Source: JAZDKP01 sp043802925
GTDB lineage: Bacteria > Fibrobacterota > OXYB2-FULL-49-7 > JAEUSG01
Length of the DNA stretch: 29,547 nt
Assembly: GCA_043802925.1 (NCBI GenBank)
Contig: JAZDKP010000168.1
Span: 1-29,547 of the forward strand
Direction of reading: 5' to 3'
Shown: positions 22,834 through 29,547 of the stretch, piece after piece
Layout: every line of letters begins with the position of its first letter
How positions within the stretch are numbered: the first letter of the stretch is position 1
Translations under genes and position numbers: made by a program
Notes under the pieces: model-generated
What the model saw: only the letters and a program-made list of their open reading frames with translations
The model's database searches: none
What the model was told of the DNA's origin: nothing

Positions 22834-23119
22834 AAATCACTTCTTTTCATCTCTTTTCACCCAACCGCCATATTTGTCCTTACGGAACACATTGGTACCG
22901 GGGACAACCGCCACGCTGTTTTTTCAAGAACCGCCATGGACTAATAATAGATTATTTCTTGCCTTGCTTCAACGGGAAAGTGCAAATATCGTGTACATTT
23001 TGCATACCATACCTGCACCTTGCCGTTGCCCTTCTTTTTCAATTTATTTATTTCAGTTGAATGTTTTCTTGATTCCCTTGCTTTCCCTGTTTTTGACCCT
23101 CTATTTTTATAAGACACCC
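22834..23119. other. Divergent intergenic region
   Basis: This 286-base stretch lies between the minus-strand small genes and the GH13 gene. It must hold promoters for both directions. Pyrimidine-rich, T-rich runs precede the GH13 ATG, but I see no convincing promoter pair, riboswitch or repeat. Confidence 0.4.
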
Positions 23120-24841
23120 ATGCATAAAAAAACAACCCCCTCCCCTGTAAAACTGATCCGCAGGCTCCTCCCGGCCCTGCACTCACGGAACATGCTCATC
23201 AGCGCCGAAGGCCAGCTCAAACGCTCCTGGCCGGTTGCACCGGGCGAGTTTCTCCGGCTCTATTCCGACGAACCGCTGATTCTTGAAGTGGAATTGAATC
23301 TGGAAATGGCGGCGCCCAAGGCCGTGCTGCACACAAACCTCCTCTCCCCGGAAGGGAGTTGGGAGGAAATCGCATTCCACCGGCAATCCTCCCGGCGCTT
23401 TACGCTCAGCCTCCAGCCCATGCGGTGCGGCATCTTCCAGTTCAAACTGAAGTACTCCCCCGACAACGGGGCCTCCTGGTTCTGGGACCGCACCCCTTAC
23501 ACCAAGGTCATTGTGGATCCGGCCGGCGCCCGGGATGTCCGGCTCTATACGCTCATCCCGAGCGCTTCGGGCCATGTGGGCGATTGGAAAAATGAACTCA
23601 GCCGTGTCCGCGACATGGGTTTTAACATTGTGCACCTGCTGCCCGTGACCCGGCTGGACGCCTCCAAAAGCCCCTACTCCGCGGCCGACCTCTTTGACAT
23701 GGATCCCGCCTTCATGGACCCGGCCGATTCCCGGAAAAGCCTCGACCAATTCGAGGACTTTGTCCTTGAAGCAAAGAACAAGGGGCTCGGCCTGTGCATC
23801 GACCTCGTGCTCAATCATATCGGGATTAACAGCCGCATGGCGCAGAGCACACCCGAATGGCTCGTGCCGGACAAAAACGAGGCCAACGGCCTGTTACGCG
23901 CCGGCTGCTGGCATATGAACCGCTGGATTAAATGGGCGGACCTGGTCCGCATCTACTACGACCACCCCGAGCCCGCGGTCCAGAAGGACATCTGGAAATA
24001 CATGACGTCCTATGCGCTCTTCTGGGCCAATTATGCCGCGTTCACGGGCGGCATGGTGCGGCTCGACAATCTCCATTCAAGCCATCCGGGCTTTATCACG
24101 AGCCTGCTCACCGAAATCCGGGCCGCCTATCCCGCCCTTATCATTCAGGCCGAGTTCTTTTCCGACTCCAACACCCTGCTCAAGGCCGCCGCGGAGTCTG
24201 AACTGAACCTTTTCCTGGCCAATCCCTGGGAATACCCCTTTGCCGAAAACCTGCGCGAATACCTGCTCTACCTCCACGGCATCAGCTCCAAGCTCCGCTT
24301 CCTGACCACCGTGTCCACGCACGACACCGGCGCTCCGGCCCAGCTCTACGGCGCGCCCGAGGCCGTGGTCCCGCGTTATTTCATCACCGCGCTCATGACC
24401 ACGGGACAGACCGGCATGGTCCAGGGCGCGGAGCACGGCGTTTTGCAAAAAATTGAGTTTATCGGCCGTACGCGGAAAGAACCCTTCGAGACGCCGGACC
24501 GGTTTAATGTGCCAATCCGGAAAATCAACGAAATCCACCGCGCCTTCGGGCTCTTTCACCGGGGGGGCAACATCGCGTTTGTGGACAACGGCCACGGCGC
24601 GGTCATTGCCGCGCTTCGGGAGGACGCCGCGGGCAATGGCGAGCGTTTTCTGCTCATGGCCAACCTGGACATTGAAAACAGCCACGTGCTCAGCCTGTCC
24701 GCGGCCGCCTGGAAACGGGCGGGCGCCGGCCTCGTGCTGCACGAGCTCATCGACAACCGCAGGACGCATGTCAACGGGGATTTTCTACAGGTGGAGCTGC
24801 CCCCCAGCGGGGTCCGCGCCTACCGGTTTGAGTACCGGTAA
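23120..24841 (+). CDS. GH13 alpha-amylase-superfamily protein, glycogen-debranching (glucanotransferase)-like
   Basis: The 573-residue protein has an N-terminal beta-sandwich (about 25-135, with DNGASWFWDRTPY) and a GH13 barrel (about 150-480). Barrel landmarks are GFNIVHLLPVTRL (strand 2 region), LCIDLVLNHIG near 228 and GGMVRLDNLHSSH near 314 with the nucleophile Asp. The acid/base Glu lies near 344 in IIQAEFFSDS, and the third Asp near 401 in VSTHDTGAP. All three catalytic acids are present. RLDNxHS is closest to the 4-alpha-glucanotransferase half of eukaryote-type glycogen debranching enzyme. The GH15/GDE glucosidase half is absent. A role in glycogen or maltodextrin metabolism is inferred. 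The frame is open upstream to 22874, but that leader is low-complexity hydrophobic sequence, so ATG 23120 is preferred. Confidence 0.85.
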   Translation: MHKKTTPSPVKLIRRLLPALHSRNMLISAEGQLKRSWPVAPGEFLRLYSDEPLILEVELNLEMAAPKAVLHTNLLSPEGSWEEIAFHRQSSRRFTLSLQPMRCGIFQFKLKYSPDNGASWFWDRTPYTKVIVDPAGARDVRLYTLIPSASGHVGDWKNELSRVRDMGFNIVHLLPVTRLDASKSPYSAADLFDMDPAFMDPADSRKSLDQFEDFVLEAKNKGLGLCIDLVLNHIGINSRMAQSTPEWLVPDKNEANGLLRAGCWHMNRWIKWADLVRIYYDHPEPAVQKDIWKYMTSYALFWANYAAFTGGMVRLDNLHSSHPGFITSLLTEIRAAYPALIIQAEFFSDSNTLLKAAAESELNLFLANPWEYPFAENLREYLLYLHGISSKLRFLTTVSTHDTGAPAQLYGAPEAVVPRYFITALMTTGQTGMVQGAEHGVLQKIEFIGRTRKEPFETPDRFNVPIRKINEIHRAFGLFHRGGNIAFVDNGHGAVIAALREDAAGNGERFLLMANLDIENSHVLSLSAAAWKRAGAGLVLHELIDNRRTHVNGDFLQVELPPSGVRAYRFEYR

Positions 24842-24918
24842 CTCACCCCTCAGTGCTCCCCAGTTTAATCTGAAAGTCAATACGTACGGGAACTCTCCCC
24901 CAGGTTTGTTCAAATCCC

Positions 24919-24947
24919 TTGTTTTATACGATACACTATCGTATATT
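24919..24947 (+). promoter_or_regulatory. Promoter and palindromic operator of vapBC
   Basis: TTGTTT (24919-24924) and TATATT (24942-24947) are spaced by 17 bases. Between and overlapping them lies the perfect palindrome ATACGAT-ACACT-ATCGTAT (24926-24944). Transcription would start near 24954, which is the antitoxin ATG itself, and no Shine-Dalgarno precedes that ATG. The message is therefore probably leaderless. VapB-VapC complexes autorepress through such palindromes. Confidence 0.65.
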
Positions 24948-24953
24948 TAAACC

Positions 24954-25169
24954 ATGAAAGTAACCGCCATCCTTCCCGATGCGCTGATAAACGACGTAAA
25001 AAGCCTTGCGCAGGGCAAGACCATCACGGAATCGCTTATCACAGCGCTTTCGGACTGGTCCTCGCAGCAGCACATCAAGCGGCTCTCCGAAAAGGTCCGG
25101 AAAGCCCCGTTCCGCTTTGCGCCCGGCTATTCCGCTGAAAAAATCCGCGAACTCAACCGCAAGCCATGA
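24954..25169 (+). CDS. vapB: VapB-type antitoxin
   Basis: The 71-residue product starts MKVTAILPDALINDVKSLAQGKTITESLITAL, a ribbon-helix-helix-like N-terminus for DNA binding. A charged tail (HIKRLSEKVRKAPFRF...) that should block the toxin active site follows. Its stop overlaps the toxin ATG as ATGA. It belongs with the VapC next door and probably binds the palindrome at 24926-24944. Confidence 0.85.
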   Translation: MKVTAILPDALINDVKSLAQGKTITESLITALSDWSSQQHIKRLSEKVRKAPFRFAPGYSAEKIRELNRKP

Positions 25170-25549
25170 TTCTCGCGGACACCTCGGTCTGGATCGAATA
25201 TTTTCGCAAGCATGAACCCGTCTTTTCGCTGCTTGCCCGGCTTTTGGCCGGGTCCAGAATTCTCGGCAGTGAAGCCGTCTTCGCTGAGCTTTTACAGGGC
25301 GCACGCAACGAAAGCGAACGCCGGCTGATTCTGGAACACTGGAATTACCTGCCGAAATGGGACGAATCCGGCCTGTATATCAGGGCCGGGGCTGAGGCCG
25401 GACGCCATAAATGGAGCAGTGCCGGTATCGGGCTCATCGACAGCGCCATTATCATTCTGGCGCATGAAACACAGTCGCAGGTCTGGACGCTGGATAAAAA
25501 GCTGCTGGCCGTCCTGAAACCATACGAGCGCTATCAGGCCGACGGATAA
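25166..25549 (+). CDS. vapC: VapC-type PIN-domain toxin
   Basis: The 127-residue product has all four PIN acidic positions: Asp5 in ILADTSVWIEYF, Glu in SEAVFAELLQGA, Asp in LIDSAIIILA and Asp in VWTLDKKLLAVL. VapC enzymes are magnesium-dependent endoribonucleases that often cut initiator tRNA or 23S rRNA. It is translationally coupled to vapB. It is only distantly similar to the PIN toxin at 12598-13008 and is a separate acquisition rather than a recent duplicate. Confidence 0.92.
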   Translation: MILADTSVWIEYFRKHEPVFSLLARLLAGSRILGSEAVFAELLQGARNESERRLILEHWNYLPKWDESGLYIRAGAEAGRHKWSSAGIGLIDSAIIILAHETQSQVWTLDKKLLAVLKPYERYQADG

Positions 25550-25577
25550 CATCCGGTTGTTCGGATTGACATTCCCC

Positions 25578-26288
25578 TCAGCTCCGCCGCGGCTTCTTGG
25601 GCGCCACCGCAACAAACTTCTTCTGAAAATCAACCAGCGCATCGATTGCACCCAGCAGCGATGCATGACGTCCCTCCAGCCTCTCAAACCCCCGCCTTTC
25701 CAGGATGTCCAGAAGATAATGGACCGCTTCGATGGTGGACACACAATGCGCGGCCGGTTGCCGTTTTATATGGAAGCGCGAGAGCGCGGGCGGTGTGAAC
25801 CGGATCTTCGGCAGGGCCTGGAGGTTCGGGCTCAGGCGGATGATTTTCTTGGCCATGGCCCAGGTGCCGTCAATGACAAGGACCCGCAGCGTCTTCCCTG
25901 CCGGGAGCTCAAACGGCACGTTCATGGAGAGGTCGATGGAACCCGGGCCCGGAAAGAGCATCACCGAGTGCCAGCGCGGATCCGCCAGCAACGCTGTCAG
26001 GCGCGGGTCCCGGGTGAAGTCGAGCCCCACAATGGTTTCGGAATTGCGGAGAGCGAGGCCGGTCATGCGGCCGGTTCCGACAGTCTGGAACTTGAATTCC
26101 TTGGGGTGCATGAGAATGACAAAGCGCGTGCGGGTGTCGAAGGGGGTGACAAACCCGCAAAAGCAGGTGGCGCGTGACCGGTTGCAGCGAAGGCAGCGGT
26201 CCCGCTGTTGTTCTTTGGGCAGCAATTGATGGATGATTTTATTCCGCAGGGCGGATAACACAGACGAAGAGGAGTGTTGTCGATTCAT
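25578..26288 (-). CDS. tapT: DTW-domain tRNA-uridine aminocarboxypropyltransferase
   Basis: The 236-residue product matches the DTW family (TapT/YfiP), which makes 3-(3-amino-3-carboxypropyl)uridine in tRNA from S-adenosylmethionine. Four cysteines near the start (32, 35, 42, 44: CLRCNRSRATCFC) fit the family's metal site. The hallmark DGTWAMAKK follows VLVIDG, and STIEAVHYLLD lies in the C-terminal third. MHPKEFK, a conserved cofactor-pocket region, is also present. The length is typical. It stands alone and is followed by a hairpin-separated HTH gene upstream. Confidence 0.9.
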   Translation of the reverse strand: MNRQHSSSSVLSALRNKIIHQLLPKEQQRDRCLRCNRSRATCFCGFVTPFDTRTRFVILMHPKEFKFQTVGTGRMTGLALRNSETIVGLDFTRDPRLTALLADPRWHSVMLFPGPGSIDLSMNVPFELPAGKTLRVLVIDGTWAMAKKIIRLSPNLQALPKIRFTPPALSRFHIKRQPAAHCVSTIEAVHYLLDILERRGFERLEGRHASLLGAIDALVDFQKKFVAVAPKKPRRS

Positions 26289-26330
26289 TCCGCGCTAAAA
26301 TACGTTCGTCCGTGCCCTGGGTCAAAGGGC

Positions 26331-26357
26331 CGCCTAAGACGATTCCCATCTTAGGCG
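26331..26357. terminator. Perfect 9-bp hairpin between the HTH and tapT genes
   Basis: CGCCTAAGA (26331-26339) and TCTTAGGCG (26349-26357) pair perfectly around a 9-base loop. The hairpin lies 14 bases after the HTH gene's stop on the minus strand. There is no good U-tract, so termination is likely but not certain. Confidence 0.5.
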
Positions 26358-26370
26358 ACGCCAAAGAACA

Positions 26371-26646
26371 CTACGACCGCTTTGACAGCTTCTTTATTAT
26401 CCGATACACCTGTGCAATGGACATGTCCATCACCTTGGCAATCGCGATTCCGGTCTTGCCCTTTTTATAGAGCTCAACCATTTTCAAATTCCGTTCTTTG
26501 TTTTTGTCCCGAACGGATTTGATATCATATTTGCACCGGAGCTGGTGGATGGCCTGGCGGGTAATGCCGAATTTTGCACCGATAGCCGCATCGGTCTTGA
26601 GGGTCTTCTGCAGTTTCAAGAGCTGTTCTTTGTTTACAGAGGCCAT
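26371..26646 (-). CDS. Small double helix-turn-helix DNA-binding protein
   Basis: The 91-residue basic protein contains two HTH-like segments. The first is about 17-40 (DAAIGAKFGITRQAIHQLRCKY) and the second about 62-88 (KTGIAIAKVMDMSIAQVYRIIKKL). It resembles the HTH regions of resolvases and small regulators but has no catalytic domain. A strong AAAGGAG lies just before the ATG at 26646. It could be a stand-alone regulator; its target is unknown. Confidence 0.8.
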   Translation of the reverse strand: MASVNKEQLLKLQKTLKTDAAIGAKFGITRQAIHQLRCKYDIKSVRDKNKERNLKMVELYKKGKTGIAIAKVMDMSIAQVYRIIKKLSKRS

Positions 26647-26773
26647 GGCGAGGCTCCTTTTGTGAGGTTATGGTTTTAAATATTCCTATCGGCGCGTTTC
26701 TGGGTTTATGGCCGCTTTGTATATAAATTAACCTCGCGCTGCATTTCCTGTCAAGCAAATCCCGTTTTGGTAA

Positions 26774-28585
26774 TCAAGCATTTCCGTTCTCCGGCTTGGA
26801 ACAATTTAATGTTGCGTGTTCTGCAATGACGGCAACAAATGAATCCCCATACAGTTTAAGCTTGTGTTCACCCACCCCGCTTATGGAAATCAATTCAAGA
26901 CGGGTCCGGGGACGCTTTGTCGCCATTTCCTTGAGCGTTTTATCGGAAAAAACAATATAGGGCGGCACCCCCCGTTCGTCAGCGATTTCCCGGCGAAGGA
27001 TTCGCAAGGCCTGGAAAAGCGCCTCGTTCCAATGGCCGGTTGAAGAAGATGCGGACGAAGAAACTGACGCGGCAGGCTTGCTGACAGTAATGGAAAAGAA
27101 GCGTTCTTCTCCTTTCAGGATTCCCCATGCAGACTCGGTCAAGGCAATGCTGCCGAAATTATCCGCTGATTTATCCAGTATCTTTTTAGCCAATAACTCA
27201 TCCATCAGTGTCCGCCAGTAGTCCTTTTTCTGACCTTTCCCCGCGCCATACGTTTTGACAGACTGGTGATTGAACTGGCGAATCTTCCCGGTATTCGCCC
27301 CAACCAGGACATCGACGATATGCGCTGCGCCAAACCTGTTTCCCGTTCGCTGGACAGCGGAAAGCACCTTCTGCACGGCGAGGGTGGCGTCCGTGCGGCT
27401 CACTTCATTATTGCAGATATCACAATTGTCGCATTTTGGCCGGGAGTATTCTTCATCAAAATAGGCAAGGATGTTCTTTCTCCGGCATTCATCAGATTGC
27501 GCAAAATGAAGGACCTTTTCGAGATTGGCATAGGCACGTTTCTGTTCCGTCTCCTCCATCTGGCGGATAAAATAATGGATTTTGAAAATATCGCTTCTCC
27601 GAAAATAGAGGATACACTCTGCGGGTTCTCCGTCCCGTCCGGCCCGGCCGGTTTCCTGATAATACCCTTCCATGTTTTTCGGGATGTCCACGTGCATGAC
27701 AAAGCGGACATTGGACTTGTCGATGCCCATTCCAAAAGCGATGGTGGCAACGATGACCTGGACCTTGTCACGGTTAAACGCCTCCTGGTGCTTCTGCCGG
27801 ACAGGGTCGTCCAGCCCCGCATGATACGGCAAAGCCTTGATGCCCTGTTTCCTCAAAAACTTGGATAGCGCATCAACATCCTTGCGGGTGGTACGGTAAA
27901 TGATACCCGACTGTGCCGGATGCGCTTTGATATAGCCGGCAATTTGATGTTTATACTCCATCTTGGGAAGAACCTGATAAGACAAATTGGGCCGGTCAAA
28001 AGAGGCCCGGATACGAAAGGGGTTGCGAAGCCGGAGACGCGTGGAAATGTCTTCCTGAACATGAAGGGTCGCGGTTGCCGTAAATGCGGCCAGCGGTACG
28101 TTTGGAAAAAGGTCCACCAGGGATGCCAACGCCAGATAGTCGGGACGAAAGTCGTGACCCCATTCAGAAACACAATGCGCCTCGTCGATGGCAATCAGTG
28201 AAACATTGAAAGACTGAAGCAGTTTCTGGAAGGCGGGAATATTGAACCGCTCCGGTGAAATGTAAAGCAGCTTGAGCGTACCCTGATGGAGCCGTGCAAT
28301 GACCGACCGCTTCTGGTCCTGCGAAAGTGAGCTATTGAAGAAGGCCGCTGCAATGCCGTTGTCAAGAGCCGCGTCAACCTGGTCCTTCATCAATGAGATT
28401 AACGGACTGATGACAATCGTCACCCCCGGCAGTAAAACCGCCGGAATCTGATAACACAGCGACTTTCCCCCACCGGTGGGCATAATGGCAAAGACGTCGC
28501 GCCCGGAAAGGATGGCTTCGATAATTTCCTGCTGGTTGGGACGGAACGAAGAATAACCAAAATAAGTATGGAGGGCTGTTTTCAA
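26774..28585 (-). CDS. recQ: ATP-dependent DNA helicase RecQ
   Basis: The 603-residue superfamily 2 helicase unwinds 3'-tailed and branched DNA in recombinational repair. Motif 0 is FGYSSFRPNQQEII and Walker A is MPTGGGKS (35-42). DEAH at 134-137 sits in the aromatic loop IDEAHCVSEWGHDFRP. FTATAT and the motif VI block ETGRAGRDGEPA also match. The zinc-binding cluster (CRRKNILAYFDEEY...CDNCDIC) marks the RQC region. A winged-helix region follows, then a C-terminal HRDC domain (about 510-590, ending near ISISGVGEHKLKLYGDSFVAVI). The start is TTG at 28585, because an in-frame stop lies six codons upstream and no ATG fits. Confidence 0.97.
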   Translation of the reverse strand: MKTALHTYFGYSSFRPNQQEIIEAILSGRDVFAIMPTGGGKSLCYQIPAVLLPGVTIVISPLISLMKDQVDAALDNGIAAAFFNSSLSQDQKRSVIARLHQGTLKLLYISPERFNIPAFQKLLQSFNVSLIAIDEAHCVSEWGHDFRPDYLALASLVDLFPNVPLAAFTATATLHVQEDISTRLRLRNPFRIRASFDRPNLSYQVLPKMEYKHQIAGYIKAHPAQSGIIYRTTRKDVDALSKFLRKQGIKALPYHAGLDDPVRQKHQEAFNRDKVQVIVATIAFGMGIDKSNVRFVMHVDIPKNMEGYYQETGRAGRDGEPAECILYFRRSDIFKIHYFIRQMEETEQKRAYANLEKVLHFAQSDECRRKNILAYFDEEYSRPKCDNCDICNNEVSRTDATLAVQKVLSAVQRTGNRFGAAHIVDVLVGANTGKIRQFNHQSVKTYGAGKGQKKDYWRTLMDELLAKKILDKSADNFGSIALTESAWGILKGEERFFSITVSKPAASVSSSASSSTGHWNEALFQALRILRREIADERGVPPYIVFSDKTLKEMATKRPRTRLELISISGVGEHKLKLYGDSFVAVIAEHATLNCSKPENGNA

Positions 28586-28653
28586 CTTTGTCGTAAGCTC
28601 TTATGATATTTAAACCATTTGCGTTATATAACGATGCCTTCCTTTGCGATACA

Positions 28654-29547
28654 TTAATACAAAAAGCCGAAGAGCCAAAGCGGTATTTTCCGCCCGGCAC
28701 CGGCTTCCATATCATCCAGTGCAAGATACGCATTTTTAAGGTCTCGGACTTGACTGAAATCCTTTTTCCGGCCTCCGACCTCAAAAACAATTTTCTGGTC
28801 CACAAGAAAGTCTCCCTGCTGAGGGAACGCGAGTGTGTGCGATTCGGAAAGCGCGCTCAGAAAGAACGTTTCACGAACGCTGCCTGCGTTTTCCACATTC
28901 CCTTGAATGGCGAAATATTGGCTGGCATTATTCAGATAAATTTTACCGGGCTTGCCAAGACGGCCAAGTCCTTTGCCATTCTGCGGCAGGCAACGGATGA
29001 CCCCTGCATCCTCCAGATATGAAAGGTAGGTTTTAAGCGTCCGTTCGTCGCCGATATCCATCAAGCCCTTGAGCTTCCGCATATCTGGAGTAAAGGGAAC
29101 CGAGGACGCTATATAGGACAGAAGTTTTTTAATTTTCTGAATGGTCGCGCCGGTAAGCGCAGAATGCACCGCCGGTAGATCCACCTCCAGAGTGGTATGC
29201 ATTCCCTGTTCCACAACGGTTCCATATTGCCCTGCTTCGGGAAAGTCTTTAAAATAGGGGTAATATCCCCGGATAAGATATTCCCGAAACAAACCGAGAA
29301 CCTTCTTTTTTAACGTTTCGACCTGCCGGATAATAGTCCCTGCTCTCTTTTCATGATGTTCAAGAATATCTTCAAGCGTGAGGACAGGCAGGGTGAGCCC
29401 AAGATGCATTTCAACATATTCCCGGAACGAGAGTCCAGATAACCGGCTCACGATGACACGTCGGCTTAGGTCGTGGCTTCCCTTCAGAATTTCAAGGGCC
29501 GAACTGCCGGAAGCAATAACAGAAAGGGATGGGAATGTATCGTAAAG
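28654..29547 (-). CDS. AAA_14/DUF4143 ATPase, C-terminal part (5' end outside window)
   Basis: The frame is open to the right edge (LYDTFPSLSVIASGSSALEIL...), giving 297 residues of a longer protein. The visible part holds the ATPase sensor segment IASGSSALEIL and RVIVSRLSGLSFREY. A winged-helix-like segment (LKGLMDIGDERTLKTYLSYLEDAGVI) and a DUF4143 nuclease-like C-terminus (ETFFLSALSES..., DFLVDQKIVFEVGGRKKDFSQV) follow. The Walker A/B motifs must lie beyond the edge. These proteins are common, often multicopy, DNA-associated ATPases of unclear role. The gene ends 69 bases before recQ. Confidence 0.88.
   Translation of the reverse strand, partial: LYDTFPSLSVIASGSSALEILKGSHDLSRRVIVSRLSGLSFREYVEMHLGLTLPVLTLEDILEHHEKRAGTIIRQVETLKKKVLGLFREYLIRGYYPYFKDFPEAGQYGTVVEQGMHTTLEVDLPAVHSALTGATIQKIKKLLSYIASSVPFTPDMRKLKGLMDIGDERTLKTYLSYLEDAGVIRCLPQNGKGLGRLGKPGKIYLNNASQYFAIQGNVENAGSVRETFFLSALSESHTLAFPQQGDFLVDQKIVFEVGGRKKDFSQVRDLKNAYLALDDMEAGAGRKIPLWLFGFLY

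Noticed and set aside
22874..23119. 82-codon N-terminal extension of the GH13 frame
   Set aside because: The extension is hydrophobic, poorly structured and derived from T/C-rich intergenic DNA. The ATG at 23120 directly precedes the conserved part.

Overview
The window looks like a chromosomal segment of a Gram-negative bacterium of moderate to high GC. It is probably from a lineage that makes very large modular surface proteins, such as Fibrobacterota or a related FCB or candidate-phylum group. That placement is inference from the LamG plus Ig-like giant protein, the sensor kinases and the interspersed palindromic repeats. No rRNA, tRNA or other phylogenetic marker was seen.

Layout. (1) Bases 1-6769 (minus strand) are one uninterrupted reading frame that runs off the left edge. 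It encodes a secreted giant protein with a signal peptide, about four LamG/concanavalin-like domains, a spacer region and a tandem array of paired Ig-like domains with an exact 594-bp period. (2) Bases 6770-7397 are an AT-rich intergenic region. It contains a 120-bp MITE-like element inserted in the middle of a REP-like palindrome. (3) Bases 7398-12355 hold a U32-family protein (RlhA-like, plus strand) convergent with a two-gene minus-strand unit: a PHP-family phosphatase and a membrane histidine kinase, overlapping by ATGA. (4) Bases 12419-13280 hold a second MITE-like element with an 8-bp target duplication and a Phd/PIN toxin-antitoxin pair with a palindromic operator. (5) Bases 13334-18106 are a minus-strand ABC importer operon: a possible 20-codon leader ORF, substrate-binding protein, ATPase and fused permease. 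It has been invaded by REP-like palindromes and by a DUF559 nuclease gene flanked by inverted copies of the repeat.

(6) Bases 18204-21164 form a visibly AT-richer, island-like stretch of short minus-strand genes: an orphan CopG antitoxin, a cysteine-rich DUF3795 protein with an in-frame UGA, two small membrane proteins, an IS1182-type transposase fragment and a zinc-ribbon protein. (7) Bases 21234-22833 hold a receiver-histidine kinase and one or two tiny genes. (8) Bases 23120-24841 (plus) encode a GH13 protein resembling the glucanotransferase half of glycogen debranching enzyme. (9) Bases 24926-25549 are a VapBC pair with a perfect palindrome between its predicted -35 and -10 boxes and a probably leaderless start. 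(10) Bases 25578-29547 (minus) encode a DTW-domain tRNA modification enzyme, a small double-HTH protein, RecQ and the C-terminal part of an AAA/DUF4143 ATPase cut by the right edge.

The most interesting signals are the UGA-containing DUF3795 gene (selenocysteine candidate or nonsense mutation), the REP-bounded DUF559 gene inside a transport operon, the MITE-in-REP insertion with its reconstructable target site, and the substrate-binding protein whose C-terminal tail is translated from two REP copies.
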